Of a stretch of DNA of 35,090 bases, positions 1 to 7,889 are shown in pieces (positions within the stretch are counted from its first letter, which is position 1; every line of letters begins with the position of its first letter). Both the position numbers and the translations under genes were made by a program. Source of the DNA: Cytophagales bacterium. GTDB taxonomy: Bacteria; Bacteroidota; Bacteroidia; Cytophagales; Cyclobacteriaceae. Where the stretch lies: positions 1 to 35,090 of the forward strand of contig JADBYQ010000061.1 of NCBI GenBank assembly GCA_020402945.1, in the 5' to 3' direction. Under the pieces are notes generated by a model. That model ran no database searches, was not told where the DNA came from, and worked only from the letters and a program-made list of their open reading frames with translations.

Positions 1-117
1 AAAAAACTTAACCATTTTGCCATGAAAGCAATCCTGTACACAAAGGCTATGGAAAAAGCCCTAACTGAACTCAAAAAACTAAAAGCTGGAACTCAACTCA
101 AACTCAATTTTGCGTAA
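1..117 (+). CDS. Possible C-terminal tail of a gene entering from the left
   Basis: The frame is open from the first base to a TAA at 115-117 and would encode 38 residues, ending in a lysine- and leucine-rich stretch (ALTELKKLKAGTQLKLNFA). An internal ATG at 22 could instead start a 31-residue peptide. I do not recognise a family. It is either the end of a truncated gene or chance coding; the lysine-rich composition and short length make both possible. Confidence 0.3.
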   Translation, partial: KKLNHFAMKAILYTKAMEKALTELKKLKAGTQLKLNFA

Positions 118-334
118 CATCAGTTAATAATCAATTGAAGGTTTTTTGGGCTGATTATAGGTTATTAATGGCTATGATTCAGTATCCCAGCGGGATCAGA
201 ACCCTAACGCTCCCAGCTTAGTGTTAAGCGCACTTTCTGAAGTGTTTATAAGAATCGTGCCAAATTGTGTCAAAAACGTGTCAAAATGAACAAATAAAAA
301 AGGCAGTCAATTTCTTAACCACCTGATTTTCAAG
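118..334. other. Non-coding stretch next to the tRNA-Thr remnant
   Basis: I see no credible gene here. The stretch holds the GTGTCAAAA direct repeats (listed separately). At about 190-215 there is a sequence that loosely resembles a tRNA T-arm (GGGATCAGAACCCT), but no full tRNA can be folded around it. If the tRNA fragment at 335-376 is a downstream attachment site, this would be chromosomal DNA outside the element. Confidence 0.35.
267..286. repeat. Tandem 9-bp direct repeats (GTGTCAAAA x2), possible integrase arm sites
   Basis: GTGTCAAAA occurs at 267-275 and again at 278-286, separated by AC. The pair lies about 50 bp beyond the 3' end of the tRNA-Thr remnant. A similar pair in a similar position follows tRNA-Ser (8140-8161). 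Tyrosine recombinases bind short direct repeats near their crossover core, so arm-type sites are a reasonable reading. This is inference from position and layout only. Confidence 0.4.
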
Positions 335-376
335 AGCCCCCTGCCGGAATCGAACCAGCGACCTACTGATTACAAG
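335..376 (-). pseudogene. 3' half of tRNA-Thr(TGT), probable attachment-site remnant
   Basis: Read on the minus strand, the sequence runs from an anticodon loop CTTGTAA (anticodon TGT) through anticodon-stem 3' strand TCAGT, variable loop AGGTC, T-arm GCTGG-TTCGATT-CCGGC and acceptor 3' strand AGGGGGC. The 5' half is missing: the five bases before the loop (TCTTT) cannot pair with TCAGT, and no D-arm follows. A break exactly at the anticodon loop is typical of a tyrosine-integrase crossover inside a tRNA gene. In the standard model the displaced 3' half sits at the far end of an element, which would then lie to the right. Confidence 0.75.
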
Positions 377-663
377 AAAGAAGACCGTCCGAAGAGCCAA
401 CTCCGAATGAACCTTCCTATGTAGCACTATTCTGTTTTGCCAATTATAGGGTATCCAATGTTCTTACGGATGAGTACGCCACGTTATTCGGTAATTTTAT
501 TATCGAGCCAGATGAAAAGGATTGGGTGAATAGGCTGCGCTTAACGTATTCCAAAAATCATTTAGATATTATTGCTTCTGGTTGGCCTAATAACCATGTA
601 TTTGATATTTCTGATTATATCACATATTATATCACATACAGCGTTAGCGTGAATTATAAGTAA
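370..663 (+). pseudogene. Start-less C-terminal gene fragment abutting the tRNA break
   Basis: A frame is open from just after a TGA at 367-369 to a TAA at 661-663 (97 codons). It contains no methionine at all. Its composition looks protein-like, for example DEYATLFGNFIIEPDEKDW and NHVFDISDYITYY. Its upstream end falls within the tRNA-Thr remnant, so the N-terminal part was probably cut off when the junction formed. Near the end, the DNA TATATCACAT is repeated nearly in tandem, giving the ITYYITY residues. I do not recognise the family. Confidence 0.45.
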
Positions 664-757
664 ACCATTTATTTTCAATCATTTTTTAAGGTCGCGCGGT
701 CGGTAGTTGACTTATTAGGTTCAATTTCACACAAATCCATAAATAAACTTTCTATTT

Positions 758-2464
758 ATGGCATTACACCCAAAAACACTTTTATTGCTTCACAGTGGTG
801 AAGTAAAATCATTAGATCAGATTTCGGAAGGCGAGATTCTGATGGGCAGCGACTCTACCCCGCGAAGAGTGCAGAAGGTCAAGCCAACTGACCCAATCGA
901 AACGGTTGAAATAACACCAAGGCAAAACAGAGGCTCGACTATTATTGCGAGCTGGGATCAAATTCTGGTTTTATCCAAGGCCAAATTCTTAAAGAAGCCG
1001 TACGGCTTAAAACTGCTTTCCGGAGAGGTACGCTGGAAGAATCGGTATCCTTCCTGGAAGGGGAGGAACCAGGTTGCTGTAGCAGATATACTTGGGAAAA
1101 CGTATCTGGGTTTTTTTAAGAATTTCAAGCTGGTAAAAGTTCCGGTTGATTTCAACGGGGAGAACCTGGTAGACGATGTTGAGAAAAGATTAGAACCCTA
1201 CTTCCTAGGCCTGTGGCTGGGCGATGGCACAAGTTGTCGCCCCGAGATTACATCAATGGATCCGGAAGTAATCGAATACCTGGGCGACTTCGCCAAGCGC
1301 TCGGGCGCCAGACTTAGGACATCCGAGAAGAAAGATAACAAAGCCTTCTCGCTAGATCTTACATTTTCGAATGTGAAAGGCGGTCCTTGGAAGGGAAGAA
1401 ACAAAATAATGGGTGCTTTAATCGCGAGCAATTTGATTGAAAACAAACATATTCCTGATAGCTATCTTTTTGCAAGTAGGGCAGATCGCCTTCAGTTACT
1501 GGCAGGTATATTGGACACGGATGGCCATCTGGAAGGGAAGGTTTTTACTATAATTCAAAAGAATGAGCGTCTCGCCAGCCAAATCAAATTTTTGGCTGAT
1601 TGCTTGGGATATAGAGCCACGGTTCGACAAAAAAGAAAACACATTAAAGTAAGGAATTTTAACGGTATCTATTTTGAAGTCTCCATCTCCGGAGAGCTTC
1701 ATTTGATTCCTACAAAGATTCCAAGAAAGCGGGCTTCGCTTGCCTCTGAGCGTTATGACCGAAAGGAAATTGGCTTTACGGTAAAGAAAGTAGATGCTAC
1801 CGAGTTGATAGAGATAGAAGTTGAGGGAGATGGCATATTTCTTCTTTCCGACAGTATGCTGATTGGCGGAAGGAGGGAGGATACAAGAAAGTCGACTACC
1901 AATAGCGTGGTCGAACAGGATAAACGCTGGGGCAAGGCGTTTGGCAGCGTTAAAGCATACCAAAAGAAGTATGGCAGTCTGCCATCCAATCGGCATAAGA
2001 CTGAAAACAGTAGTCAATTAATCCATTGGGTAAATAACCAACGGGCAGGTATCGTTAGAAAAACCATATCACGGCAAAAAGAAATGCTCTTGAAGGAAAT
2101 TGGAATCACTACCAATGTTCTTGACCAGAATTTCTTTAAAAATTTCCGGCACCTGGTCGACTATCGAAAAACTTATCCCGGCCAGTGGCCAAAGCATAAG
2201 GAGGAATTTCCAAACGGCAACACGCTAGGGGGGTGGTGTAAAACCATTCGTAGATCTTACAAAGATTCCAAGTTGGCCCCAAGCCGTATCAAGCTTTTTG
2301 AACAGATTGGATTTCCCTGGGTAGTTACTTTAGATCGGTTTAATACCAACTTGTCGATCTTCAATTCATTTGTTTCAGCGCATGGTCGTGTACCAAAGCA
2401 AAAAGAAAAATGGCAGGGAAAGTCAATCGGAAAATGGTACCAACGAAATCGGTCTTGGCTGTGA
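758..2464 (+). CDS. Degenerate intein (Hint) with LAGLIDADG endonuclease and helicase-associated repeats
   Basis: The 568-residue protein starts directly with an intein-type Hint half (residues 2-75; KTLLLL..GEILMGSDSTPRRV). A two-motif LAGLIDADG homing endonuclease follows: YFLGLWLGDG at 148-157 and LLAGILDTDG at 247-256, both catalytic acidic residues present. The C-terminal Hint strand is at 355-371. Splicing looks dead: alanine stands where Cys/Ser1 should be, the block B TxxH is SWDQ, and the terminal His-Asn is Gly-Gly. Residues 389-450, 459-521 and 527-568 are helicase-associated (HA) repeats, the third cut short. It may be an orphan intein that kept the C-terminal part of an HA-containing helicase, or a free-standing homing enzyme using HA repeats to bind DNA. 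An in-frame stop at 740 and the lack of an upstream ATG make 758 the start. No helicase motor domain is present. Confidence 0.8.
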   Translation: MALHPKTLLLLHSGEVKSLDQISEGEILMGSDSTPRRVQKVKPTDPIETVEITPRQNRGSTIIASWDQILVLSKAKFLKKPYGLKLLSGEVRWKNRYPSWKGRNQVAVADILGKTYLGFFKNFKLVKVPVDFNGENLVDDVEKRLEPYFLGLWLGDGTSCRPEITSMDPEVIEYLGDFAKRSGARLRTSEKKDNKAFSLDLTFSNVKGGPWKGRNKIMGALIASNLIENKHIPDSYLFASRADRLQLLAGILDTDGHLEGKVFTIIQKNERLASQIKFLADCLGYRATVRQKRKHIKVRNFNGIYFEVSISGELHLIPTKIPRKRASLASERYDRKEIGFTVKKVDATELIEIEVEGDGIFLLSDSMLIGGRREDTRKSTTNSVVEQDKRWGKAFGSVKAYQKKYGSLPSNRHKTENSSQLIHWVNNQRAGIVRKTISRQKEMLLKEIGITTNVLDQNFFKNFRHLVDYRKTYPGQWPKHKEEFPNGNTLGGWCKTIRRSYKDSKLAPSRIKLFEQIGFPWVVTLDRFNTNLSIFNSFVSAHGRVPKQKEKWQGKSIGKWYQRNRSWL

Positions 2465-2726
2465 ATTGCGGATCAAATGAGATTGAGAAAAAGGGCAACA
2501 AAAAAAGGCGTTGAGTTTGAAGGAGGAAGAGGGAGGTTGGTTGGTGGTCGAAATGGGGGAATAATAAGGCGGATGTTGAATTGGTAGGTTGGATAGGTGT
2601 TTCTTTTTTTTTGTTGGGATAAGAAAATTTTGGGTATACAAGATGTGGGTGATGGTACCAAACTGTTTTATGTTGCTTCAAAGTCCTCTCCAAAAAGCCT
2701 AGCCGTTTTAAGCTAGATCATATCCC

Positions 2727-2748
2727 AAAACTAGAAGCGACTAGTTTT
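2727..2748 (+). terminator. Weak stem-loop with T-run
   Basis: AAAACTAG (2727-2734), loop AAGCGA, CTAGTTTT (2741-2748), followed by TT. The stem is 8 bp and AT-rich, so termination would be weak. It lies 260 bp after the Hint/LAGLIDADG gene. Confidence 0.3.
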
Positions 2749-3177
2749 TTGAATCCGTTACTGACCGTTGAAATTTAACCAACTTGGTACCAAAGAAGAT
2801 ATAAAATAACGAAGTGGCTCCTGGAGCAAATGAGCACAGCGGAGAGTCTATTTACACTTTGAAAAGGTACCAAGATAAGGCAAGCTGAAAGTTTTTACGA
2901 CTACTAGAGTGATCGTATGAATTGAGAAAAAACGCACAGCAAACAATTGATCGGATTTCAACCCTTTCTATTAAAGAATGGCCCAAAAAAAGCATCTATG
3001 AGATAGATCAACGCTAAAAAGTAAATCGCCTAGGTTTTGGTTCTCGCGGCAATAGTCATAAAAATGGCGATTTTTGGTGTTCAGAAAAAATGGTTCTATG
3101 TTTGACCCGGAAGAAAAAAATATTTATAAATTTTAGAAACAGAGAAGAAATGAAAATAAAAGACACCTCATAAAAAT

Positions 3178-3230
3178 CTGGCCAAAAAAAACCCTGTCGA
3201 TGATCTAGATCGGCAGGGTGGGCCAGTTTT
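3178..3230. terminator. Strong two-part hairpin: bidirectional terminator or oriT inverted repeat
   Basis: The inner stem pairs ACCCTGTCGAT (3191-3201) with ATCGGCAGGGT (3209-3219) around the loop GATCTAG; 11 bp with one G-T pair. An outer CTGGCC (3178-3183) pairs with GGCCAG (3221-3226). A-runs precede and TTTTT follows, so it would work as a terminator on either strand. It also lies 210-260 bp upstream of the mobilization genes, where a relaxase recognition hairpin (oriT) would be expected. The sequence does not decide between the two. Confidence 0.6.
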
Positions 3231-3440
3231 TAATTTCGTTACGTCCAAAAACAAAAACAATGAAGCCTAGGTGTAAAATTACATTTTTTATTCATTTTTT
3301 AAAGGGTGAATAAAATATTCGGGAATAGATATTCAATCCGCCTGTTTCATGCAAGTGGGCTATTCTTGTATAAATAATTCCTAGCGCTTGATAGATTTTG
3401 TTTGGTGGGCACTTTTGTCACACTAAAAGAAAATTATCAA

Positions 3441-3830
3441 ATGAAAAAAAAGAAAAAATCAACAAAAGACAGACCCTACATTTTAAAAACCCGCGTGGAT
3501 GCGGTTGGATACCAACAAGCAGCTGCATTTTGCAAAAACAAAGGCATATCAAAGGACACCGCATTACATGATTCCTTTTTTAAGCGGTTATCGATCTATC
3601 CGCTGCAATTCAATCAAGTAGTCAATCTCGTGCAGCAAATTTTGCAATGCTGCACACTTGCAGAGAACCAAATAAAAAATGGCGTAGTAGGGGAAATGGA
3701 TCAACCGATAAATGGTCAGACTACTTTGTTCCAGGATGGTAGCAGTTCAAAAGGCCCTGTAGTAGTAAAACATTCGCTACAGGAAATCAAGGATTTAGCA
3801 AACGAAATCATAAATAAACTGAAATCATGA
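3441..3830 (+). CDS. Relaxosome accessory protein, MobC/RHH-like
   Basis: A 129-residue basic protein. The frame extends upstream to a GTG at 3402, but the ATG at 3441 gives a typical lysine-rich start (MKKKKKSTKDRPYILKTRVD). Residues about 10-45 look like a ribbon-helix-helix: a short strand (YILKTRV), then two helices with the sequence KNKGISKDTALHDSFF between and after them. The remainder is helical with a polar linker. Its stop codon overlaps the relaxase start (ATGA), which indicates translational coupling. Small RHH proteins of this kind bind oriT and help the relaxase load. The family call rests on context and fold impression, not on a strong motif. Confidence 0.55.
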   Translation: MKKKKKSTKDRPYILKTRVDAVGYQQAAAFCKNKGISKDTALHDSFFKRLSIYPLQFNQVVNLVQQILQCCTLAENQIKNGVVGEMDQPINGQTTLFQDGSSSKGPVVVKHSLQEIKDLANEIINKLKS

Positions 3831-5455
3831 CTCTAACCATAGTCCAAGTTCAAAATCTTGGAGAAAAAATCGCTTACAATCTGAAAAGGCTGCCTGAAGG
3901 AAAAGTTCGCATAGCGGCATCATCACTAGACTACTTAGTAGACCTTGGTGCGAAGGCTGATCAGAGAAAGATCATTGACTCACTATTCTTTAGGCGTGCG
4001 AAGAACCAGCGAACCATAGCCACAGTCCAGGAATATATTATTTCATTTCCAACCGGGCTGGTTCTCCGTTCTGAAAATTGTGCAAAGCAATTGTGTATAC
4101 AGGTCTTTGCTAAACTATTTGGTGAAGAAGAAGAACCTCTTTTTGTCGCGTTCGAGCATAGAGACACTGATAACACCCACTTCCACGTTTTGACTGCTTT
4201 GCTCAAGGAGGACGGAACTAAATTCAATACGTCCTTCATAAAGCGAAAGTCTTTGCGCGCAACCGCGGAACTATTTCAGTCAACGAAATTTCATGATTTG
4301 TTTGAGGAGACCGATGTATCTGCTGATATCTTTCGTGACCATGCCGTTCGTGGTTACAAGAGAAAAGGATATTACTCAAAAAAGAGGCTGGAGACGAGTG
4401 GAAGGATTGATATGAAGGAACACTTTCAGCAGATAATTGAAGCAAGTTTGAAACATCGAAAGACGTTGCAACATTTTCTAGCGGTGTTGATGAGTTACGG
4501 TATCTATGTCAGTTTTATCAAATTGCCTACAAAAAAAGTAGGTGTGACGTATTCGTTGCGCAAGGCAGACGAAGCAGATGTTTACACTAAGCACCGATAC
4601 CAAGCATCTTGTAGGGAATTGGTCCCTACCATAGACCGGGATTATTATTTTTCCGCAAGTAATCTTGGCGCGTTTTTTCAATTTGATTCTTTATGCGAGA
4701 ATTTGACTGATTGCAACGAGAAGAACAGCCTTTTGGAATTGTTGTTAAAGGATCGGAGTGGTCGTGATATTAATGGGCGAGAGGTAATTAAATATGAAAA
4801 GCGATCAAACTGGAGGTACTACTCCAGCGCGATTGAGATTCTTCTAAAAAAACAAGCCGTCCGATTCCGGATGTTGCACTATTTGGAAACTGGGCAAATC
4901 GAGAACGCATTTAAAACCAAGCTAGACGAGAATTACCAATTGTTTAAAACACACGAAATCGAGAACGAGTCGCTGGCAATCTTAGTTTCTTTTTTGAGGT
5001 TAAAAGCGTTTACGCACCTAAAACAAAATAAATCTGAATTGGACCGAAGCCTTCTTGACTGGAGATTATTTCTGCGCGAAAGAGAGGAGATGGAGGCAGG
5101 ATTGAATTCAATTTTACTTTGTGTAGCAAATAAAACGAAAGACAAAAAGAAGTTTATCGGAATCTTGATGAATGCACCATTAAACTTCAAAAAGATGTTT
5201 GCGAATTCGGCACTGAAATTGGCCGGTATCACATATAGTTTTCATGTAGAAGAATACGCACCCACAAATCATCATTTACTGCAGTTTTGCCGCAACTTTA
5301 CTAAAATTGATTTGTCACTCTTTGCGGTTGCGGATGATATGTTTCTTACATGGAAAGCTAAAACGGAGCACTCAAACTATGTTCATCCGGCATTTAGGGG
5401 CATAGATGTGACTCGCGAAAATGGCATCGCACCCTCGCGTGGAATGTCGCGATGA
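3827..5455 (+). CDS. Mobilization relaxase, MobA/VirD2-like (MOBP type)
   Basis: The 542-residue protein would nick one strand at oriT and stay bound to it during conjugal transfer. The metal-binding motif III is clear at residues 111-120 (HRDTDNTHFH: H111, D113, N116, H118, H120). The likely catalytic tyrosine is Y17, in IAYNLKRLPEGKVRIAA, which resembles the YN..KV..GKA motif I of Bacteroidota mobilization proteins. The C-terminal two thirds are lysine-rich and contain no recognisable helicase or primase. The gene overlaps the accessory gene by 4 bp. No coupling protein (T4CP) or type IV secretion genes are in view, so this is a mobilizable rather than self-transmissible module. The reading frame is intact. 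Confidence 0.85.
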   Translation: MTLTIVQVQNLGEKIAYNLKRLPEGKVRIAASSLDYLVDLGAKADQRKIIDSLFFRRAKNQRTIATVQEYIISFPTGLVLRSENCAKQLCIQVFAKLFGEEEEPLFVAFEHRDTDNTHFHVLTALLKEDGTKFNTSFIKRKSLRATAELFQSTKFHDLFEETDVSADIFRDHAVRGYKRKGYYSKKRLETSGRIDMKEHFQQIIEASLKHRKTLQHFLAVLMSYGIYVSFIKLPTKKVGVTYSLRKADEADVYTKHRYQASCRELVPTIDRDYYFSASNLGAFFQFDSLCENLTDCNEKNSLLELLLKDRSGRDINGREVIKYEKRSNWRYYSSAIEILLKKQAVRFRMLHYLETGQIENAFKTKLDENYQLFKTHEIENESLAILVSFLRLKAFTHLKQNKSELDRSLLDWRLFLREREEMEAGLNSILLCVANKTKDKKKFIGILMNAPLNFKKMFANSALKLAGITYSFHVEEYAPTNHHLLQFCRNFTKIDLSLFAVADDMFLTWKAKTEHSNYVHPAFRGIDVTRENGIAPSRGMSR

Positions 5456-5544
5456 CGAGCAGAAAGATATATGATAAACTATTTAAAAATATGAGGACTA
5501 CGAGGTTCGCTAGGTTAAATCACTAACACATTAAAAAAATTAAT

Positions 5545-5679
5545 ATGAAAAAATATTTGAATTCAAAAGAGGCAGCAGAGTTTTTCGGAAGGTCAATTAG
5601 CTGGATCAATAAAAAATGTATGAATCTGGCGATTCCATTTATTGGCGTTGGGAATAATTATTTTCATGAGTCTGATTAA
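5545..5679 (+). CDS. Small excisionase-like HTH protein, possibly truncated
   Basis: A 44-residue protein starting YLNSKEAAEFFGRSISWINKK. This is the KEAAEFLGRS-type winged HTH start of MerR/excisionase-like proteins (HTH_17), and it ends VGNNYFHESD. Family members normally run on after SD with a leucine- and lysine-rich tail. The codons LIKKLNYMNN that would suit such a tail occur here in another frame directly after the stop, so a one-base frameshift may have split it. Candidate role: Xis or repressor of the mobile element. It is too short to appear in a length-filtered search. Confidence 0.55.
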   Translation: MKKYLNSKEAAEFFGRSISWINKKCMNLAIPFIGVGNNYFHESD

Positions 5680-5692
5680 AAAATTAAACTAT

Positions 5693-5899
5693 ATGAATAA
5701 CATCGAAGAATCAATCAGGACAATAGTAGTCGAAGAACTTGCAAAATTAGGTGCCGGAAATAAGATGGTGCCGGTTGCAGAGTTTTGCAGAAAACACGGC
5801 ATAAGCCGTGTCACAATTTGGCGAGCCGAGAAAGAAGGCCGCCTGAAAGTTACCCGCATTGGTAAGAAGGTGTTTGTCAATCCAAATCAATTCGTGTAG
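5693..5899 (+). CDS. Excisionase-family HTH DNA-binding protein
   Basis: A 68-residue protein. An amphipathic N-terminal helix (residues 3-20) is followed by a helix-turn-helix with wing (VPVAEFCRKHGISRVTIWRAEKEGRLKVTRIGKKVFVNPNQF). This matches the small HTH/excisionase family common in Bacteroidota mobile elements. The frame extends upstream to an ATG at 5642, but that part overlaps the preceding HTH gene in another frame; ATG 5693 gives the natural N-terminus. It lies 13 bp after the preceding small HTH gene, so the pair probably forms one unit. Likely role: control of excision or of element genes. Confidence 0.65.
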   Translation: MNNIEESIRTIVVEELAKLGAGNKMVPVAEFCRKHGISRVTIWRAEKEGRLKVTRIGKKVFVNPNQFV

Positions 5900-5941
5900 G
5901 GCAGTGGCTGACTTTGTCAAGATACAAAAGCAGTTATTTAA

Positions 5942-6100
5942 AATTCCCCGGCAAATGCCCGGTTGTATGCTGCATTCATTGACCTCCAAGCATTCAATCC
6001 AAAGGGCTTTAGTTACGCGGAAGGAAACCAACTCGTACCAAAAGCAAACATTGACTGTAGGCGATTATTGGAGGCCACACTTAAAAGAGACACTAGCTAG
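5942..6100 (+). pseudogene. Gene fragment without start, left of the insertion sequence
   Basis: A frame open from 5942 (after a TAA at 5939) to a TAG at 6098 reads like real protein: residues ARLYAAFIDLQAFNPKGFSY, then QLVPKANIDCRRLLEATLKRD. It has no start codon. From 6129 to 6218 another frame (TLQWQKLTEAEYQK, then PLKNRRIINN) is broken by stops at 6129 and 6189 and continues past the insertion sequence. The 5900-6218 stretch therefore looks like decayed coding DNA. I cannot name the family. Confidence 0.4.
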
Positions 6101-6218
6101 CACAAAACTCGAAAACAATGGAAACGACTGAAGAAAAACCATAAGAACTTTGCAATGGCAAAAGTTAACTGAGGCAGAGTATCAAAAATGACCATTAAAA
6201 AATCGTAGAATAATAAAT

Positions 6219-7889
6219 AGGGTCTGCTGAAAGACTCAAATAGTTTACAATGAGGTTTAAAAGCTAATTTTTTGTGAACTTAGGACTAACCAAGTGCAAG
6301 CAAAAATGGCTCGAGCCCAAAAAAACCGTGCGTCTAAGCAAGGGTACATCAGTATTCATCAACCCTTACTGGATGGATTTGATACGCCCTTCTCCAGGCA
6401 ATTGAATGCAGCTAACCGCTGGGTTGTGCTGGCCAACAAAATCCCATGGGATCAACTGGTTAGTGCCTACCGCCAACAGATGGGCAACCACAAAACCGGG
6501 GCAGATGGTATCAACCCCCGTGTGGCGATTGGCTCACTGATCATTAAGCACATGTGTGATCTGAGCGACAGGGAAACGATCCAGCAGATACAAGAAAACA
6601 TGTACATGCAGTACTTCATTGGCTACAGCAGCTTTAGTGATGAAATCCCTTTTGATGCCTCGTTGTTTGTGTTGTTGCGCACCAGGCTGGGTGTGGATCA
6701 AATCAATACGATCAATGAAAAGATTTTAAGTTTATCGAATCAGAAAAACAGTGAACCAAAAGAGAAGCCAGACGATTTACCTACCGACCAACACGCTACC
6801 CCACAAGAAAAAGATCAAGCCCAAGCCCCTTCTACAGTAGAGCCCTCCAAAACATTGCCTACCCATCAGGGCAAGATGATCATCGATGCCACGGCCTGCC
6901 CGCAAGACATACGCTATCCCACAGACATACATCTGCTAAATGATGCACGGGAGAAGGCCGAAGAGCTGATTGACTTTTTATACATCCCGTCCATTAAAAT
7001 AAAAAGGCCACGGACTTACCGGGAGAAAGCACGGAAACTATTTTTAAAAACAGCACAAAAGAAAACCCGATCAAAGAAAGAAATACGCCATGCCATTAAG
7101 AAACAACTGGGATATGTAAGGCGCAACATTAAAAGCATCAACCTTTTGTTGGACCGGTACGAAAGGATTCCATTTGATGATCGGCAGTACACCTATTTTT
7201 TTGTGATCCAAACTTTATACGATCAACAAGAGCAGATGTACCAACAGAAGAGCCACAGTGTGGAGCATCGCATTGTTAGTATTCACCAACCCCATGTAGG
7301 TCCTATTGTGAGAGGTAAGACCAATGCCAATGTTGAGTTCGGTGCCAAGATACAAGTGAGCCTGATGAATGGTTTTGCTTTTCTGGAAGACCTCTCATGG
7401 GATGCTTTCAATGAAGGCGCGCGTTTGATAAAAGCAGTAGAGCAATACAAGAAACGTTTTGGCTATTATCCTGCCCAAGTACTGGCCGATAAGATTTATT
7501 GCAGTTGGATCAACCGGGCCAAACTCAAAGAGCTGAACATAACACTTAAGGCAAAACCCTTGGGCAGGCCAAGGGCGGTGGCAGAGAACCACGTAAGTCC
7601 AGGTGAGCGAAATCCAATAGAGGGAAAGTTTGGACAGGCCAAGACTGCCTACGGATTGGATCGGATAAAAGCAAGGCTTCGCAACACAAGCGAATCTTGG
7701 ATCGCCACTATCATTATGGTCCTCAACCTGGTCAAGTTGACCGGGCAGGTACCCTATTGCCTGTACTGTGAATGGTGTCATTACTCGGCACGTGCTATTG
7801 CCAATGTAAAGCTCTGGATAGATCCATTCACAAATGCGAACAAGACCAGACCCAAATTTTGCTCTCTTTTGACTTATTCAGCAGGCCCT
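6219..7889 (+). mobile_element. Complete insertion sequence, IS5/IS1182-type
   Basis: The element is 1671 bp. Its left end is AGGGTCTGCTGAA (6219-6231) and its right end TTCAGCAGGCCCT (7877-7889); these are inverted repeats with 12 of 13 matches, and weaker similarity continues to about 25 bp. AAAT flanks both ends (6215-6218 and 7890-7893), a 4-bp target duplication. Intact ends and target repeat suggest a fairly recent insertion. It carries one long transposase gene. The host DNA was already-degraded coding sequence. Confidence 0.85.

Larger units (their letters stand above)
2465..3440. other. Non-coding accessory DNA between the endonuclease and mobilization genes
   Basis: No convincing gene is seen in about 975 bp. 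The first part (2507-2600) is very rich in G and poor in C on the plus strand. The octamer GGTACCAA occurs three times here (2654, 2786, 2866) and once just inside the preceding gene (2437). A hairpin with a T-run lies at 2727-2748 and a larger one at 3178-3230. A short open frame without an ATG ends at about 3017 (TIDRISTLSIKEWPKK region), possibly a gene remnant. The leader of the mobilization operon, and perhaps oriT, should lie in 3178-3440. Confidence 0.5.

Noticed and set aside
190-215. T-arm-like sequence suggesting a second tRNA remnant
   Set aside because: The loop does not match the TTCGAnT consensus and no acceptor or anticodon arm is nearby.
1496-2017. 173-residue minus-strand frame
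   Set aside because: Lies inside the Hint/LAGLIDADG gene, which has clear motifs on the plus strand.
2361-2693. Minus-strand open frames of 62-110 residues around the end of the endonuclease gene
   Set aside because: They come from the G-rich plus strand, giving low-complexity Pro/Ser/Phe-rich translations without any family features.
3402-3440. GTG start for the mobilization accessory gene
   Set aside because: The extra 13 residues have no family character; ATG 3441 starts a typical lysine-rich N-terminus.
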